Position numbers and translations under genes: made by a program. Positions 52,701 to 62,910 of a DNA stretch of 64,000 bases are shown here, piece after piece. The notes beneath the pieces are model-generated. The model was given only the letters and a program-made list of their open reading frames with translations, searched no databases and had not been told where the DNA came from. The stretch is taken from positions 32,484,199 through 32,548,198 of the forward strand of contig OZ023209.1 of the NCBI GenBank assembly GCA_963995525.1, given 5' to 3'. The DNA comes from Escarpia spicata (Eukaryota > Annelida > Polychaeta > Sabellida > Siboglinidae). Within the stretch, counting starts at the first letter, position 1; each line of letters starts with the position of its first letter.

Positions 52701-55700
52701 AACTCGTAATATCTTTCTATAACACTTGTTTTCAAATGCATTTATACGTTTAGTAATGTTTTTATTAACCCATTAGATCCCAGCATTTTATTAAAACATG
52801 TTCCCCTGTTCCTAGGATTTCTGGCAAATTTTGAGCGGTTTTTGTTAAAAAACCTGTAGACAAAAACTATTAAATATTGACAATTACAAGTCGTGTTTAT
52901 TTTGAAGACTAGTAATTTCTCTACCTGTCTGTACACATAGAAATAGGATTTAGTCATAAAATGTTGACACTTGATCACAATTTGCAAAAACAAAAATAGT
53001 AAATTTGTTAGTTTTAACTTTGATAGTTATTCTACATTGCGACTGACATTTGACAATGGTGCTATGCTACTACCCTATGCAACCCAATGAAGAAAATGTA
53101 GCTATGTGTGTTAGCTTTGCAACACTAACAAAATTATAAAATTCTGACGTAACACCATATTTTGTCAAGAAAAATATAGAAATAAAAATTTTCGAGATGG
53201 CCAATCATTGTTTTACAACATGTTATACAGGCATGGATTGAAGTATCTCTGTGATCAGTACATTGAATCAATAAATAACAACTGTGTTTAGTCACAATGA
53301 AAAATGATAAGAAAGTCAGAAAAGAGCTGTCGTGTCTGTTGGTGGCTCTTTGGAGCCGTTGTTCATTCTGACAACCTAGAGTAGAGACCATGGTGCTCTC
53401 GGAAACAAGGGCCAGACTTGCACAGGGATACCCTACACAGTGAGCACCCGTTTGAAGTTTCCACACAATGTTTCTTTGGAGTGCGCTTGTTAGCGGAACA
53501 TACAGGACAAGGTCGTGTCCCTGAATGATGTTCCTCTCGAGGACTTCTGCGACTTCATGGACCGATCCCATGGCAGCTCCCTTGTGGGAACAGAAGTTGT
53601 CGCACATCTGGTGTATCACCGCCATCGTGAAGTTCAGCAGCGACCATTCCCGGTGGTTGCTTGGCATTGGCCTGTTTGCCACACACTTCAGAATGTACGC
53701 ATTGACCATCGCGAAGTTGAAGAGGCCGAAGGAGAATGTATTTCCACCATTTCCTCCCGGCTCAGCCAACATTGTAGTAGGCCCGGGATTGATCTAGGTG
53801 GTCGACACCTCCCATGTTCTGATTGTAGGGCAAAGTGGACAAAACATGATGTCGCGATCAGTCGACAACTTGTCACTCTCCCCCTCTGCAGTGGGATGTT
53901 GGAGATCTGCTGTGGTAGGCCGCGATTGTTCTTGCTGATCGTACCACAGTAGTACCTGTCAGCAACATGCAGGTCATGGATGAGGGCGAGGGAAGAGTAG
54001 AAATTGTCGGCGTAGAGGTGGTGGTTGTGGAGGAGGTAGTTGCATGTCAGCTTCATAACAATGTTGTATGTGAGTCCCAGGCCGTCTGCCAAGTGATCAT
54101 CGGGTCCAGTGTACACGTCAAGGGCCAAGCAGCAGCCCGTGCGTGCATCACCCACAACTTGACCCCCCACTTGATGGGCTTCTTCGGCATGTAGTGTTTC
54201 CATCGTAGCCAGCCGTTGTATTAGATCATGGCCTCATCAAGGGAGAGACCAACACCGGGTGCAAAGAGAAGAGGAAAGTTCTGCTGCAGCTTTTGAATAA
54301 TCTATGAAACAGATTTTAAGGTTGTGGTTGAATTCTCTGCATTTTTTAATTAACACCTTCAGGTTGAAAATGTGATCTCTTGTTCCTCTTTTTTTTGTTC
54401 GGAAACCAGCTTGTGTTCTGTTGACTTCACATTCTTTTTTTGTTGAGATTCTCTTCATTATGATTTTTAGCATACTTTTGCTCGCATGGCTGATGAGGGA
54501 TATAGTCCCGTGGTTTGAGCATTCTTGTATGTCACCTTTTTTAGGTATTGGTATAAGAATGGCTCGTTTCCAGTCCATGGGCCATGTTCCACTTTTCCGT
54601 ATTTTCTGCATAATGTGTGATAGATATCCATGCCTGCTTCGCCACTTGCTCTTATTAGCTCTGCAGTGATGTCATCAGTGCCAGGTGATTTTCCGTCTTA
54701 GACTTTTTATTGCCACTCCACCTCTGAACGCAAAGGCTCAAGTTCATTGGTCTACCCCCCTTGTATGGGTCCTTTTGTCCAAATTGTCACACATCTGTTT
54801 TCTTGTAACCCTGTCTGTGTTACTTATTACTGAGTTAATCCTCTTCAATCTAAGAAGAGCACAGGGCCAAAATTACGCTCCCCAAATGCATTCTGTTACT
54901 TGCTGTCTTCATTATTTCAGTCCAAGTGGTTCAATAATTCTTCAGTCCCTTGGCTGGGGATCATCAGCTGTTTTTCGGTGTGAAGTCCAGTTTTTCGTTT
55001 CCCCTATGGATTCCATGCTTATGCTCGTCTTCTAACTCCTGTAGTGTCTTCGAAGTGGGTTTCCTATCCATGGCCATTTTATTATTTTGAATATTCTTTT
55101 TGATGTGTGTCAGGTTTGTCCTGTTCATGACTTCTATGTTGGTGACTTTTTCTTACATTTTATTTTTAGTTAAATGTTTCTGCGGCATTTGTTGATGAAA
55201 GTGTGTGTTTTGAATTGTAGCGTGGGTGAATGAACGCATGGCTCACCTTGCCAATTGACATCTTTAACTGTTCCTCCTGTGCGTATGTCAATCATATTTA
55301 TGGTAATTGCTGACTTGACCTATCATTGCCATGTCGTTGCAGCTACATCTGCAGCACTGACCCGCAGGACGTGGCCCGAGTCGAGGGCAAGACCTTCATC
55401 TGCACCAAGAACAAACACATGAGCGTGGCCCGGTCCCGCGCTGGGGCCAAGGGCGGCCTCGGGCTCTGGCTCAGCCCTGAGGACGCGAAGAAGGAGATGG
55501 ATGACCGCTGGCCTGGTTGTATGGCAGGTGTGTTGATGTTGTTTAAAAAGTAGTTATTTATTTTTGAAAGCAATTAATGCGCGAAGACTATTTGTATACA
55601 AATATCCACCGTTGTCTATAGCCAGGTACTCATTCATACAGCTGAGTGAACTGGAGCAACGTGGAGTGAATGAACTTTCCCAAGGTTCAAGACCGCAGCA

Positions 55701-58208
55701 CAGGATTCGAACCCGTGTTCTGTCGGTCGAGATTGCGAAGATCTAGACACTGCGCTCCACACATTTGTTCATACTACAATGTTTAGTTGATACATAAAAC
55801 CCGAAAGCAATAAATGCAATTTACTATATTCCTGAAACCTACTATGAGGTTCGTGTAATATGTAATGTCGACTGCTCATTATTTATTGTTTTTAATTGTG
55901 TATACTATTATATTATATTAGTTATATTAGTTAGTCTTTAATTACTATTTTACTATAAATTTCCCCAATTTGTTTTATTATTTTGCTGCAGGTCGCATGA
56001 TGTATGTGCTGCCGTTCTGCATGGGTCCCCTCGGCTCACCCTTGAGCAAGTACGGCATCCAGCTGACCGACTCGAACTACGTGCTGCTGTGTATGCGCAT
56101 CATGACTCGCATGTCCACGCGCGTCTTCAACCTCGTTGGTGATGGAGACTTCGTCAAGTGTGTCCACACCATGGGCTGCCCGCGACCCTGGCGCAGTAAG
56201 TGACCACTGGTCGAGTGATCAGTCATGTAGTTGCCACTCTGATGGAAGCACACAGTAATGGGATCTTCATATATGTGACCCCACCATAGAGAACTACATG
56301 TCAAGTCACAGAGGCCTGTTCTGCACACGAGCCCACAATGTCGAAGTCACAGAGGCCTGTTCTGCACACGAGCCCAAAATATTTGTCCGGGTCATGTCCA
56401 ATCAGTTTTTGTGATTTCAACATAAACACATGCCTTATGACTTCATGTCCAGTTTACTTTCCTCGACAGACGATCTCAAACTCATAAAATACATGCACTT
56501 ATGAACCAACCAATTAAAAAACAATAGTATAAATCAAAATGATGTAATGGTGTACCGTCTGTCAGTGCAGGCTGATCGACTCCTCACCAGCTCATTGAAA
56601 CTTTCATATATTGAAAAACGGAACATTGGCCATGTGCATTGAGCGTGACCATGAGACGTGATATGAGGCCGTGTTGTCATCTTGTCCCCTGTCTGTGTGT
56701 GTAGGGAAGGTGGTCAACCACTGGCCGTGCAACCCTGAGAAGGTCCTCATCCTTCACTTCCCCGAAGAGCACAAGGTGAAGTCGTTTGGCAGTGGCTACG
56801 GAGGCAACTCTCTGCTCGGCAAGAAGTGCTTCGCCCTGCGTATTGCGTCCAACCTGGCCCGAGACGAGGGATGGATGGCCGAACACATGCTGGTAGGTGG
56901 TGGCGCCATCTGTCGGGAAGGAGAGAACAGCGATGTTGTCTAGTCCACAGGCGATGATTTGCTGTGTTTGTTAATTTTATTTCAAAGTAGTTCGAGTGGA
57001 TGCAGTGGATTATATGACACAGGTTGATGATGAAGTGCTGTTGGAATGGGGGAGGCAAAACCTATGCCAACTACTTAAGTCTTGTGATTGTATTTGTTGC
57101 ATGTGAGACAGCCAGAACAGTGGAGAATTGGATCAGAGCAGGTCCAGATCCAGTTACCTGATTGAATTAATTATCACACGCAAAATTATGCACCTGTAAT
57201 TGATACAGGTTTTGAATTTATGTCGTAATTGTAATTGGTTTCTTTCATGTAATTGCGTAAATATTGGTCAGTTACAGTAGTTGATCATATTATCTGTTTA
57301 TTGCCTATCATAAATAGTTAACAGATATTAATTTAATTAACCCATTAGACCCGGCCAGTTAAATTGGCATGTGTCCCTGTTCCCCAGGCTGGTACCACAG
57401 ATCTCAGCATTTCTGGGTGCCGGCAGGTTTTAAGCTGTATCTTCAAAACTATTGATTTTCTGTATTGCACGTTGGGTTTATTTTGATGTTCATTGAATTG
57501 TCTTTAAAATGGTATGGCTGGGGTGTCGATTGGTTAAATGTATGGTGTCATATTTATAGGTGACAAACATAAAAAAATTATATTCTGGACAACTATAGAG
57601 TGGAATATCATACATTTTATTGACATCAAATGCATTCTACTGTGTATTTACACTTGTTATGCCTTGCTTAGACATGAGACAATGTAAATCAGTTAACTTT
57701 GTATACATATAGATGGCAAACACTGCTTAGTAAGACTTCAGTGTTGACATTGTGATTACTAGTATATCGACACCTGAAACAACCAAATGTCAACCATTAG
57801 AACAATTGACAGAGTGTTAGAATACCCTGGGTACTTACTAATAATTCATTATAATAAAAGACATAATTTTCATATAGCAACATTTAAACAGCAGTCTCCG
57901 TGCCAAAAACCCAACTGACTGTGACCAAAGCTGAACAACGAAACATAAACAAAGCCCAACTCATCCATGTTAACACTCATTCAGTATCGTTGTTTGTAAC
58001 TTGTATATTTCCCTTTCCTCCCAGATAATGGGAGTGACCAACCCAGCAGGGAAGGAGCGCTTCATCGCCGCGGCCTTCCCGAGTGCCTGCGGGAAGACCA
58101 ACCTCGCCATGTTGAACCCTTCACTGCCGGGCTGGAAAGTCCGCGTTGTCGGTCAGTCTCACCAGTTGGCAGCACTGGTTCATACTCTTAGATCTAGCTA
58201 TTGTCGAG

Positions 58209-58274
<66 letters not shown>

Positions 58275-61200
58275 GAGTTAAAAGTTAGTTGAAAACATTT
58301 GTGGACCGGTGATAAACTGTTGAAAGTTGCGTAATATTTGTGAAACGTCAGCTATGAATATTTTAGGAAACCATCTTCTGCGTCTGTGTGTATCTTTTGG
58401 TGTCCTGACAATGGGCAATTCTGTGTGCTTGATTAGTGGAGTGGATGCTGTCAGTGTTGCTGACATGCTGTAACTAGTAGTGAGTTCATCAACATGAAGT
58501 TCACGCCTGTTATATCATATGTGAGACGGTATCCAAATATTATTCTTTGGTGCTACTTTGTGTTGATTTATGATGAACTTAGGCTACACTGGCCAGTGAG
58601 CATTTAACATTACAGACCTGCCTACCATTCCGGATTGTCCGGAATCATTCCGGAAAGTCACCTCAAATGACGGTATTACGGTGAGGGATGAAAATATTAC
58701 GGACTGTGACCATGTTGGGTAATCACTCAAATTTAGGTTGCACTATATTCAACAGGTGGAAGCATATGTATGCAGCATGTTGTGACATGGTTTTTCATTC
58801 GCTGAGTCTGGTCGTAATGTAACCAATAGGAAACAGCGTTATGACAAATTCGCATTTCCGTGATAAAACAAAACGAAGTCATGCGGCACGAAACGATGGC
58901 TGACAGTGAAACGACGCCACGCCAACCCAAAAGAAATGTGTAATGCCAAAATGTAGTGAGTGTTGTACTTTTAGTGTTAGGCCAACTAACTGTACTAAGA
59001 CTAAGTTAGTGTATTTATTGAGGAGTTGAGTGTATAATTGACAGCCTATCATACAGTTACTATGTCAATGACAGTGTAATGTAATGGTTTTGGTCCATCG
59101 CTACCCCCCCCCCCCCCCCCGTTACTAGAGTTAGGGTAGAGTGTAGAGGTGGTGTTGATGACAGTGTAACTAATGGTTTTGACCCAGTGTAATATCATGG
59201 TTTTGGTCCATCGCTCCCCCCCCCCGTGACAATATCGCGTATATTCCTGAAATCAGTGTAAATGGGAAGATGGATTACTGACAGGAAGTTTTTGGGGTAG
59301 GCAGGTCTGACATTACATTTTGCATATGACATCTCCTTAATTTTCATTGTGTAACCTTCGTTATAAAAGGTTTTCACAGTATAAAAAGCTTTCACACTGT
59401 TTGTTGATCGAGTTTCACATTTGAACCGCCACGGCTTTGTTGCTGTGTGTTGCTAGGCGACGACATTGCGTGGATGAGATTCAACGAGAAGGGCGAGCTA
59501 TACGGGATCAACCCCGAGTCAGGGTTCTTCGGCGTTGCCCCGGGAACTAACTGGAATACTAATCCGAACGCCATGGCCAGCTTCCAGAAGAACACCATCT
59601 TCACGAACGTCGCACAAACCGCGGACGGTGGATACTTCTGGGAGGGCATGGAGGACGAGGTCGACAAGGTACGGGCTGTAGCAGTCTGTAATAGTGGGAG
59701 GTTCTGTAACAGTCTATAACAGAGGGAGGTTTTGTAACAGTCTATAACAGAGGGAGGCTCTGTAACATTACTAACAGAGGGAGGTTCTATAATGGTAACA
59801 GACGGACGTTCTGTAAGTCTGTAACAGTCTGTAACAGACGGAGGTTCTGTAACGGAAGTTCTGTAAAAGGCTGTAACAGAGGGACGTTCTGTAACAGGCT
59901 GCACCAGACGGAGGTTCTGTAACAGGCTGTAACAGAGGGACGTTCTGTAACAGGCTGTAACAGACGGAGGTTCTGTAACAGGCTGTAACAGACGGAGGTT
60001 CTGTAACAGGCGGTAACAGACGGAGGTTCTGTAACATACTGCAACACAGGTAGGTCTGTAACAGTATTCTCGGCATTCTTACACAGCCAAACAAGATGCA
60101 TGGAAACATTTGGTAGTAGTTTCCAAAATTGTTTTCTTGATTGCCAATGCTTCCTGTTTGAAGTTGTCGAGATCTGTTATATATTGGCAGCTTTTTGCGA
60201 TGGTTGTTTAAAACACTAGGCAATGGACTGTTGACAATGTCAAAGAAGAAGATTTCCAAAACATCTGTCTTGTACTAAGCCTCTCCTGTCTCACACTAAG
60301 CCTGTCGTGTTTCACTAAGCCCGTCGTGTCTCACTAAGCCTGTCGTGTCTCACCAAGCCTGTCGTGTCTCACTAAGCCTGTCCTGTCTCACTAAGCCTGT
60401 CCTGTCTCACTAAGCCTGTCCTGTCTCACCAAACCTGTCCTGTCTCACTAAGCCCGTCGTGTCTCACTAAGCCTGTCGTGTCTCACCAAGCCTGTCGTGT
60501 CTCACTAAGCCTGTCCTGTCTCACTAAGCCTGTCCTGTCTCACCAAACCTGTCCTGTCTCACTAAGCCTGTCCTGTCTCACCAAACCTGTCATGTCTCAC
60601 TAAGCCTGTGTCGCTGTCCAGGACATAGATATCACCACTTGGCTGGGTCAGCCATGGAAGATTGGCATGCCGGGAAAGGCAGCTCACCCCAACTCCCGCT
60701 TCACCGCCCCCGCCAGTCAGTGCCCCATTATCCACCCCCGCTGGGAGGACCCCTTGGGCGTGCCCATCCATGCCATGCTCTTTGGGGGGCGACGACCGGA
60801 GGGTAAGTATACTCACACATTCGGTCAAATAGACTTCAGGGCCTCATTTATTATTTAATATAATGTTCTTAAGGTAGCTGCACCGGGTATCATGTCAGTT
60901 GATTTCTTTATTTTTTTTCATAGAACATGTCAGTGTGAACATGTGTACTATTAAAAAAACCAAGGCACTAGTGCCATATGTCACCAATCAGTCCTTTAAA
61001 AACTTTTAGTGTGTCTGTGGAAAGTCCCTTTTCAGATTCTTGGAAACTGATGATGTTTCCATAGCGATGATCACGTGTGCGTCAGCCCAGTTCACCATGA
61101 ATGCAGATCATAATAGTCTGGTTATTCTCATGTTGCTATGTATTATAATTACCTAAATGCATCACGATGTCAAATCACCAAATACTGGCGGTAGTTTTGT

Positions 61201-62910
61201 TTATTCTCCGATAGTGCCCGACCTCAGCTGCCATTTGCAATGACACATGACTGACCCCAGCAGGTGTCGGTCAATCTTGTCTACCATAACAAGTTCAACA
61301 CACGGCCCTTCGTAACACAATATCATGAGACAACTTGACGGGAAAACCTTAGGGGGAAATCTCAGTAATCGAAGTGTCTGTCAAATTGTGTTGAAATAAG
61401 CCACATGCCAGTAAAAAAAGTCACATTTCTAAGCAAACAACAAGCATCTGGTGACACGTGTATTATTGGTAACAACCAGGAAGTATTACTTAATGTAACT
61501 TTTTATAAACACTACAATATTTACAAAGCCATAACTTGCCATGTGAACTCTACTTGTGTTTACCCAAAATTGCAAGGGATGGTTTTATGTTTGGTGAAGG
61601 GGTCGTTTGCTGTCTTTCAACATTGTAGCAAAATGTTTATGAAGTTGTACCAAACTTAATATGCATTTGTTTACAAAAAAACTGTGAATGTCAGTAACAT
61701 GTTTGTACTTACAACCATACAGATTTATCTTTTGGGGAGTTTCTCAAAATGAATGCCATTTTAAGGTGATTTTTGACATATTTTTTAATTGTCTTTAAAC
61801 ACATTTAAATATATCTAAACAACATAAAAAATCTATTCTTTTTGGTCTGGAGTATGGTTTAGTATCTGAGGCAAACTCTGAGAAAAAATGGTTAGCTTAT
61901 CTTTCAAAACGTATATTAGAAATGATTAATTCAAAAGAAGCATGTAATAGCCGATGCAGCCACCTTAAGACTAAAATAACTGTGTTGAAGGTGTATTGCC
62001 TGCCAAATTATGTTCAGTGAGACCGTAACTGTCTGCAGTTTGGAAGGCACGACCCCAGAGATTGTGCAAATGGTAAACATAACACCTAGTTTCAAAACAA
62101 GCTTTATTGGCAATACTGGCAAAGCGGGCTGAGTTAACCGCAATACCCTTTGATGTTCAACGATTCTCAATTTTCCCACATTCTACACAGCAGACTTCCT
62201 GTTAGAAATTACGACACTGACTAATTCCGGGTAGATGAACAGACTGGCTCCCTTTAATACATGGAAGTACAATTTGGATGTCTGTGGATAATGTTATTTT
62301 GTATGAAAAGAAAGAAGACAGTTTTAAGTGATATCCATGTTGCATTTGACATGATATGTGATTCATTAACCAGGTAATCTGTAATGTGTGTTTTATTCAC
62401 CAGGTGCACTGTAATCATGTTATACTCACCAGGTGTGCCGCTGGTGATCGAGTCTCTCAGCTGGGAACATGGTGTGATGCTGGGAGCATCACTCAAGTCA
62501 GAGACGACTGCCGCAGCAGAGTTCAAGGGTATGTGAAAGGGTGCGGTTTAGTATGGTGTTGGGTGAAAGAGACTGTATTCCTGACAGTTCCTGCCACTGG
62601 AGCAGTACAGGGCCCCCCTTCATGAAACATTCATAAGTTATGTTTTGAAGGGTAGAAGGTACGAAAATTATTCTATGAGTAAATCGAATTCCATAACGTA
62701 GGTGGGTCTTGATACCTTTTTGTCAAAAACAATACTGTAATCTTAATGCTTTAGTGTAACACCCGCCTTAGTCATTATATTAATTGCTGTTGTTGTGTTC
62801 GCCTAGGCAAATCGATCATGCATGACCCAATGGCAATGCGTCCATTCATGGGCTACAACTTCGGCCATTACCTGCAGCATTGGCTCGACTTCAACAAGCC
62901 CCCCAACAAG
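48990..62910 (+). CDS. PEPCK: phosphoenolpyruvate carboxykinase (GTP), C-terminus off-window
   Basis: Converts oxaloacetate and GTP to phosphoenolpyruvate, CO2 and GDP: the committed step of gluconeogenesis. Ten coding exons in phase: 48990-49127, 51687-51808, 55343-55527, 55992-56195, 56705-56892, 58025-58151, 59457-59668, 60622-60802, 62433-62528 and 62807-62910 (1557 nt, 519 residues). All introns are GT-AG. Family hallmarks seen: [32 protein letters not shown], the P-loop [12 protein letters not shown] with its reactive Cys (codon 58088-58090, residue 301), [41 protein letters not shown] and [24 protein letters not shown]. About 100 C-terminal residues of the usual 620 lie beyond 64000. 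The N-terminus is acidic and lacks a mitochondrial presequence, which suggests a cytosolic form. The exon begins at 48965 after an acceptor, with 25 nt of 5' UTR, so a non-coding exon lies upstream. The introns are loaded with minisatellites and transposons. Confidence 0.97.
49167..49482. repeat. 33-bp minisatellite, PEPCK intron
   Basis: Nine to ten near-perfect copies of a 33-bp unit (begins GATGTGTGTTGCCTG), starting 40 bases past the donor of the first coding exon. Because 33 is divisible by 3, long ORFs with an 11-residue period cross it, and one even reads on from the exon. They are intronic. Confidence 0.97.
49719..49774. repeat. (TG)n microsatellite
   Basis: About 28 TG units inside a looser set of repeats carrying GACTTGTCACCATRCA at 49607, 49681, 49800 and 49863. 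Confidence 0.95.
50650..50715. repeat. 23-bp tandem repeat, three copies
   Basis: Three copies of AGTGGTGCCTGCATGGACAG-type sequence. No coding meaning. Confidence 0.85.
51157..51680. repeat. about 44-bp minisatellite ending at a splice acceptor
   Basis: About 12 copies of a 43-48-bp unit (GTGACAGTACACCCATCACC, then CTCCCCTCACTGATGCTGTG). The last copy runs into TGTGTGTCAG|GCG, the acceptor of PEPCK coding exon 2, so the repeat's pyrimidine block lies close to the acceptor. Confidence 0.95.
51809..52435. other. PEPCK intron 2, left part
   Basis: AT-rich intron sequence with a loose internal duplication (GGATTTGGGTTTGGG- and GTTGGGGCTTGGGC-type). No gene. Confidence 0.5.
52436..52766 (-). 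mobile_element. LINE C-terminal end, cut by piggyBac
   Basis: In reverse: [20 protein letters not shown], a [24 protein letters not shown] block and a stop region. Nearly the same as 32765-33210. It stops exactly at the TTAA where the piggyBac end begins. Confidence 0.82.
52767..54285 (-). mobile_element. piggyBac transposon, 3' two-thirds, decayed
   Basis: The left border is TTAACCC, the standard piggyBac terminus with its TTAA target. On the minus strand the transposase is readable in broken frames: [25 protein letters not shown] (about 54235-54165), [15 protein letters not shown] with the first catalytic Asp, LYADNFYSS with the second, GGVDHLDQ with the third (about 53810), RKWWKYI, then [11 protein letters not shown] and a C-terminal cysteine/histidine domain (CPVC, HC, CSLC, CKSGPC, about 53510-53370). 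At least two frameshifts and a TGA after GGVDHLDQ make it dead. The N-terminal third and right terminus are missing at 54285, where LINE sequence begins. It lies in PEPCK intron 2. Confidence 0.88.
54286..55250 (-). mobile_element. LINE reverse transcriptase, N-terminal half
   Basis: In reverse: [20 protein letters not shown], then [51 protein letters not shown] and FIDYSKA, where it stops at the piggyBac junction. This is the first half of a non-LTR reverse transcriptase, the partner of the C-terminal piece at 52436-52766. The part right of about 54730 is degenerate. Confidence 0.78.
55570..55761 (-). mobile_element. tRNA-derived SINE, head present, tail missing
   Basis: Reverse copy of the 16104-16433 family: GCAATTAATGCGCGAAGAC, TATCCACCGTTGTCTATAG, CAGCTGAGTGAACTGGAGCAA, CCCAAGGTTC, B box in reverse GGATTCGAACC, and TGCGCT. 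It lies in PEPCK intron 3, 43 bases past the exon 3 donor. Confidence 0.85.
56304..56385. repeat. 41-bp tandem duplication, two copies
   Basis: Two head-to-tail copies of AGTCACAGAGGCCTGTTCTG plus flanking bases, in PEPCK intron 4. Confidence 0.9.
57337..57560. mobile_element. piggyBac-family end (MITE or truncated copy)
   Basis: Starts TTAACCCATTAGACCC, matching TTAACCCATTAGATCC at 52767, and stays similar for over 100 bases (ATGTGTCCCTGTTCCC / ATGTTCCCCTGTTCC). Other end not found; in PEPCK intron 5. Confidence 0.6.
58212..58272. repeat. (GT)n microsatellite
   Basis: About 30 GT units, 60 bases past the donor of PEPCK coding exon 6. Confidence 0.97.
58613..59309. mobile_element. non-autonomous DNA transposon, 14-bp TIR, 6-bp TSD
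   Basis: Ends are perfect inverted copies of CAGACCTGCCTACC, flanked by a perfect 6-bp duplication ACATTA (58607-58612 and 59310-59315). Inside are CCGGAAT-rich subterminal repeats, an AACCAATAGGAAAC block like that in the 8000-9232 element, and an ATG frame of 15 codons at 58897. No transposase. Probably the same broad superfamily as 8000-9232. In PEPCK intron 6. Confidence 0.8.
59680..60055. repeat. minisatellite, about 20-28-bp units
   Basis: Many degenerate units built from GGAGGTTCTGTAACAGGCTG and TAACAGACGGA/AGAGGGA, starting a few bases past the donor of PEPCK coding exon 7. The minus-strand Tyr/Arg/Thr ORFs over it are artefacts. Confidence 0.93.
60280..60610. repeat. 19-bp minisatellite ending at a splice acceptor
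   Basis: About 17 copies of ACTAAGCCTGTCCTGTCTC with CGTG/CCTG and ACC/ACT variants. The last unit (CTAAGCCTGTGTCGCTGTCCAG at its core) grades into the acceptor of PEPCK coding exon 8. Confidence 0.95.
60803..62432. other. PEPCK intron 8
   Basis: 1.6 kb of AT-rich intron without supported genes or clear transposon ends. Confidence 0.6.

Noticed and set aside
60280..60610. Regularly repeated 19-mers resembling a CRISPR array
   Set aside because: Repeats are contiguous with no unique spacers, in a eukaryotic intron. The same holds for 63446-63912 and 51157-51680.
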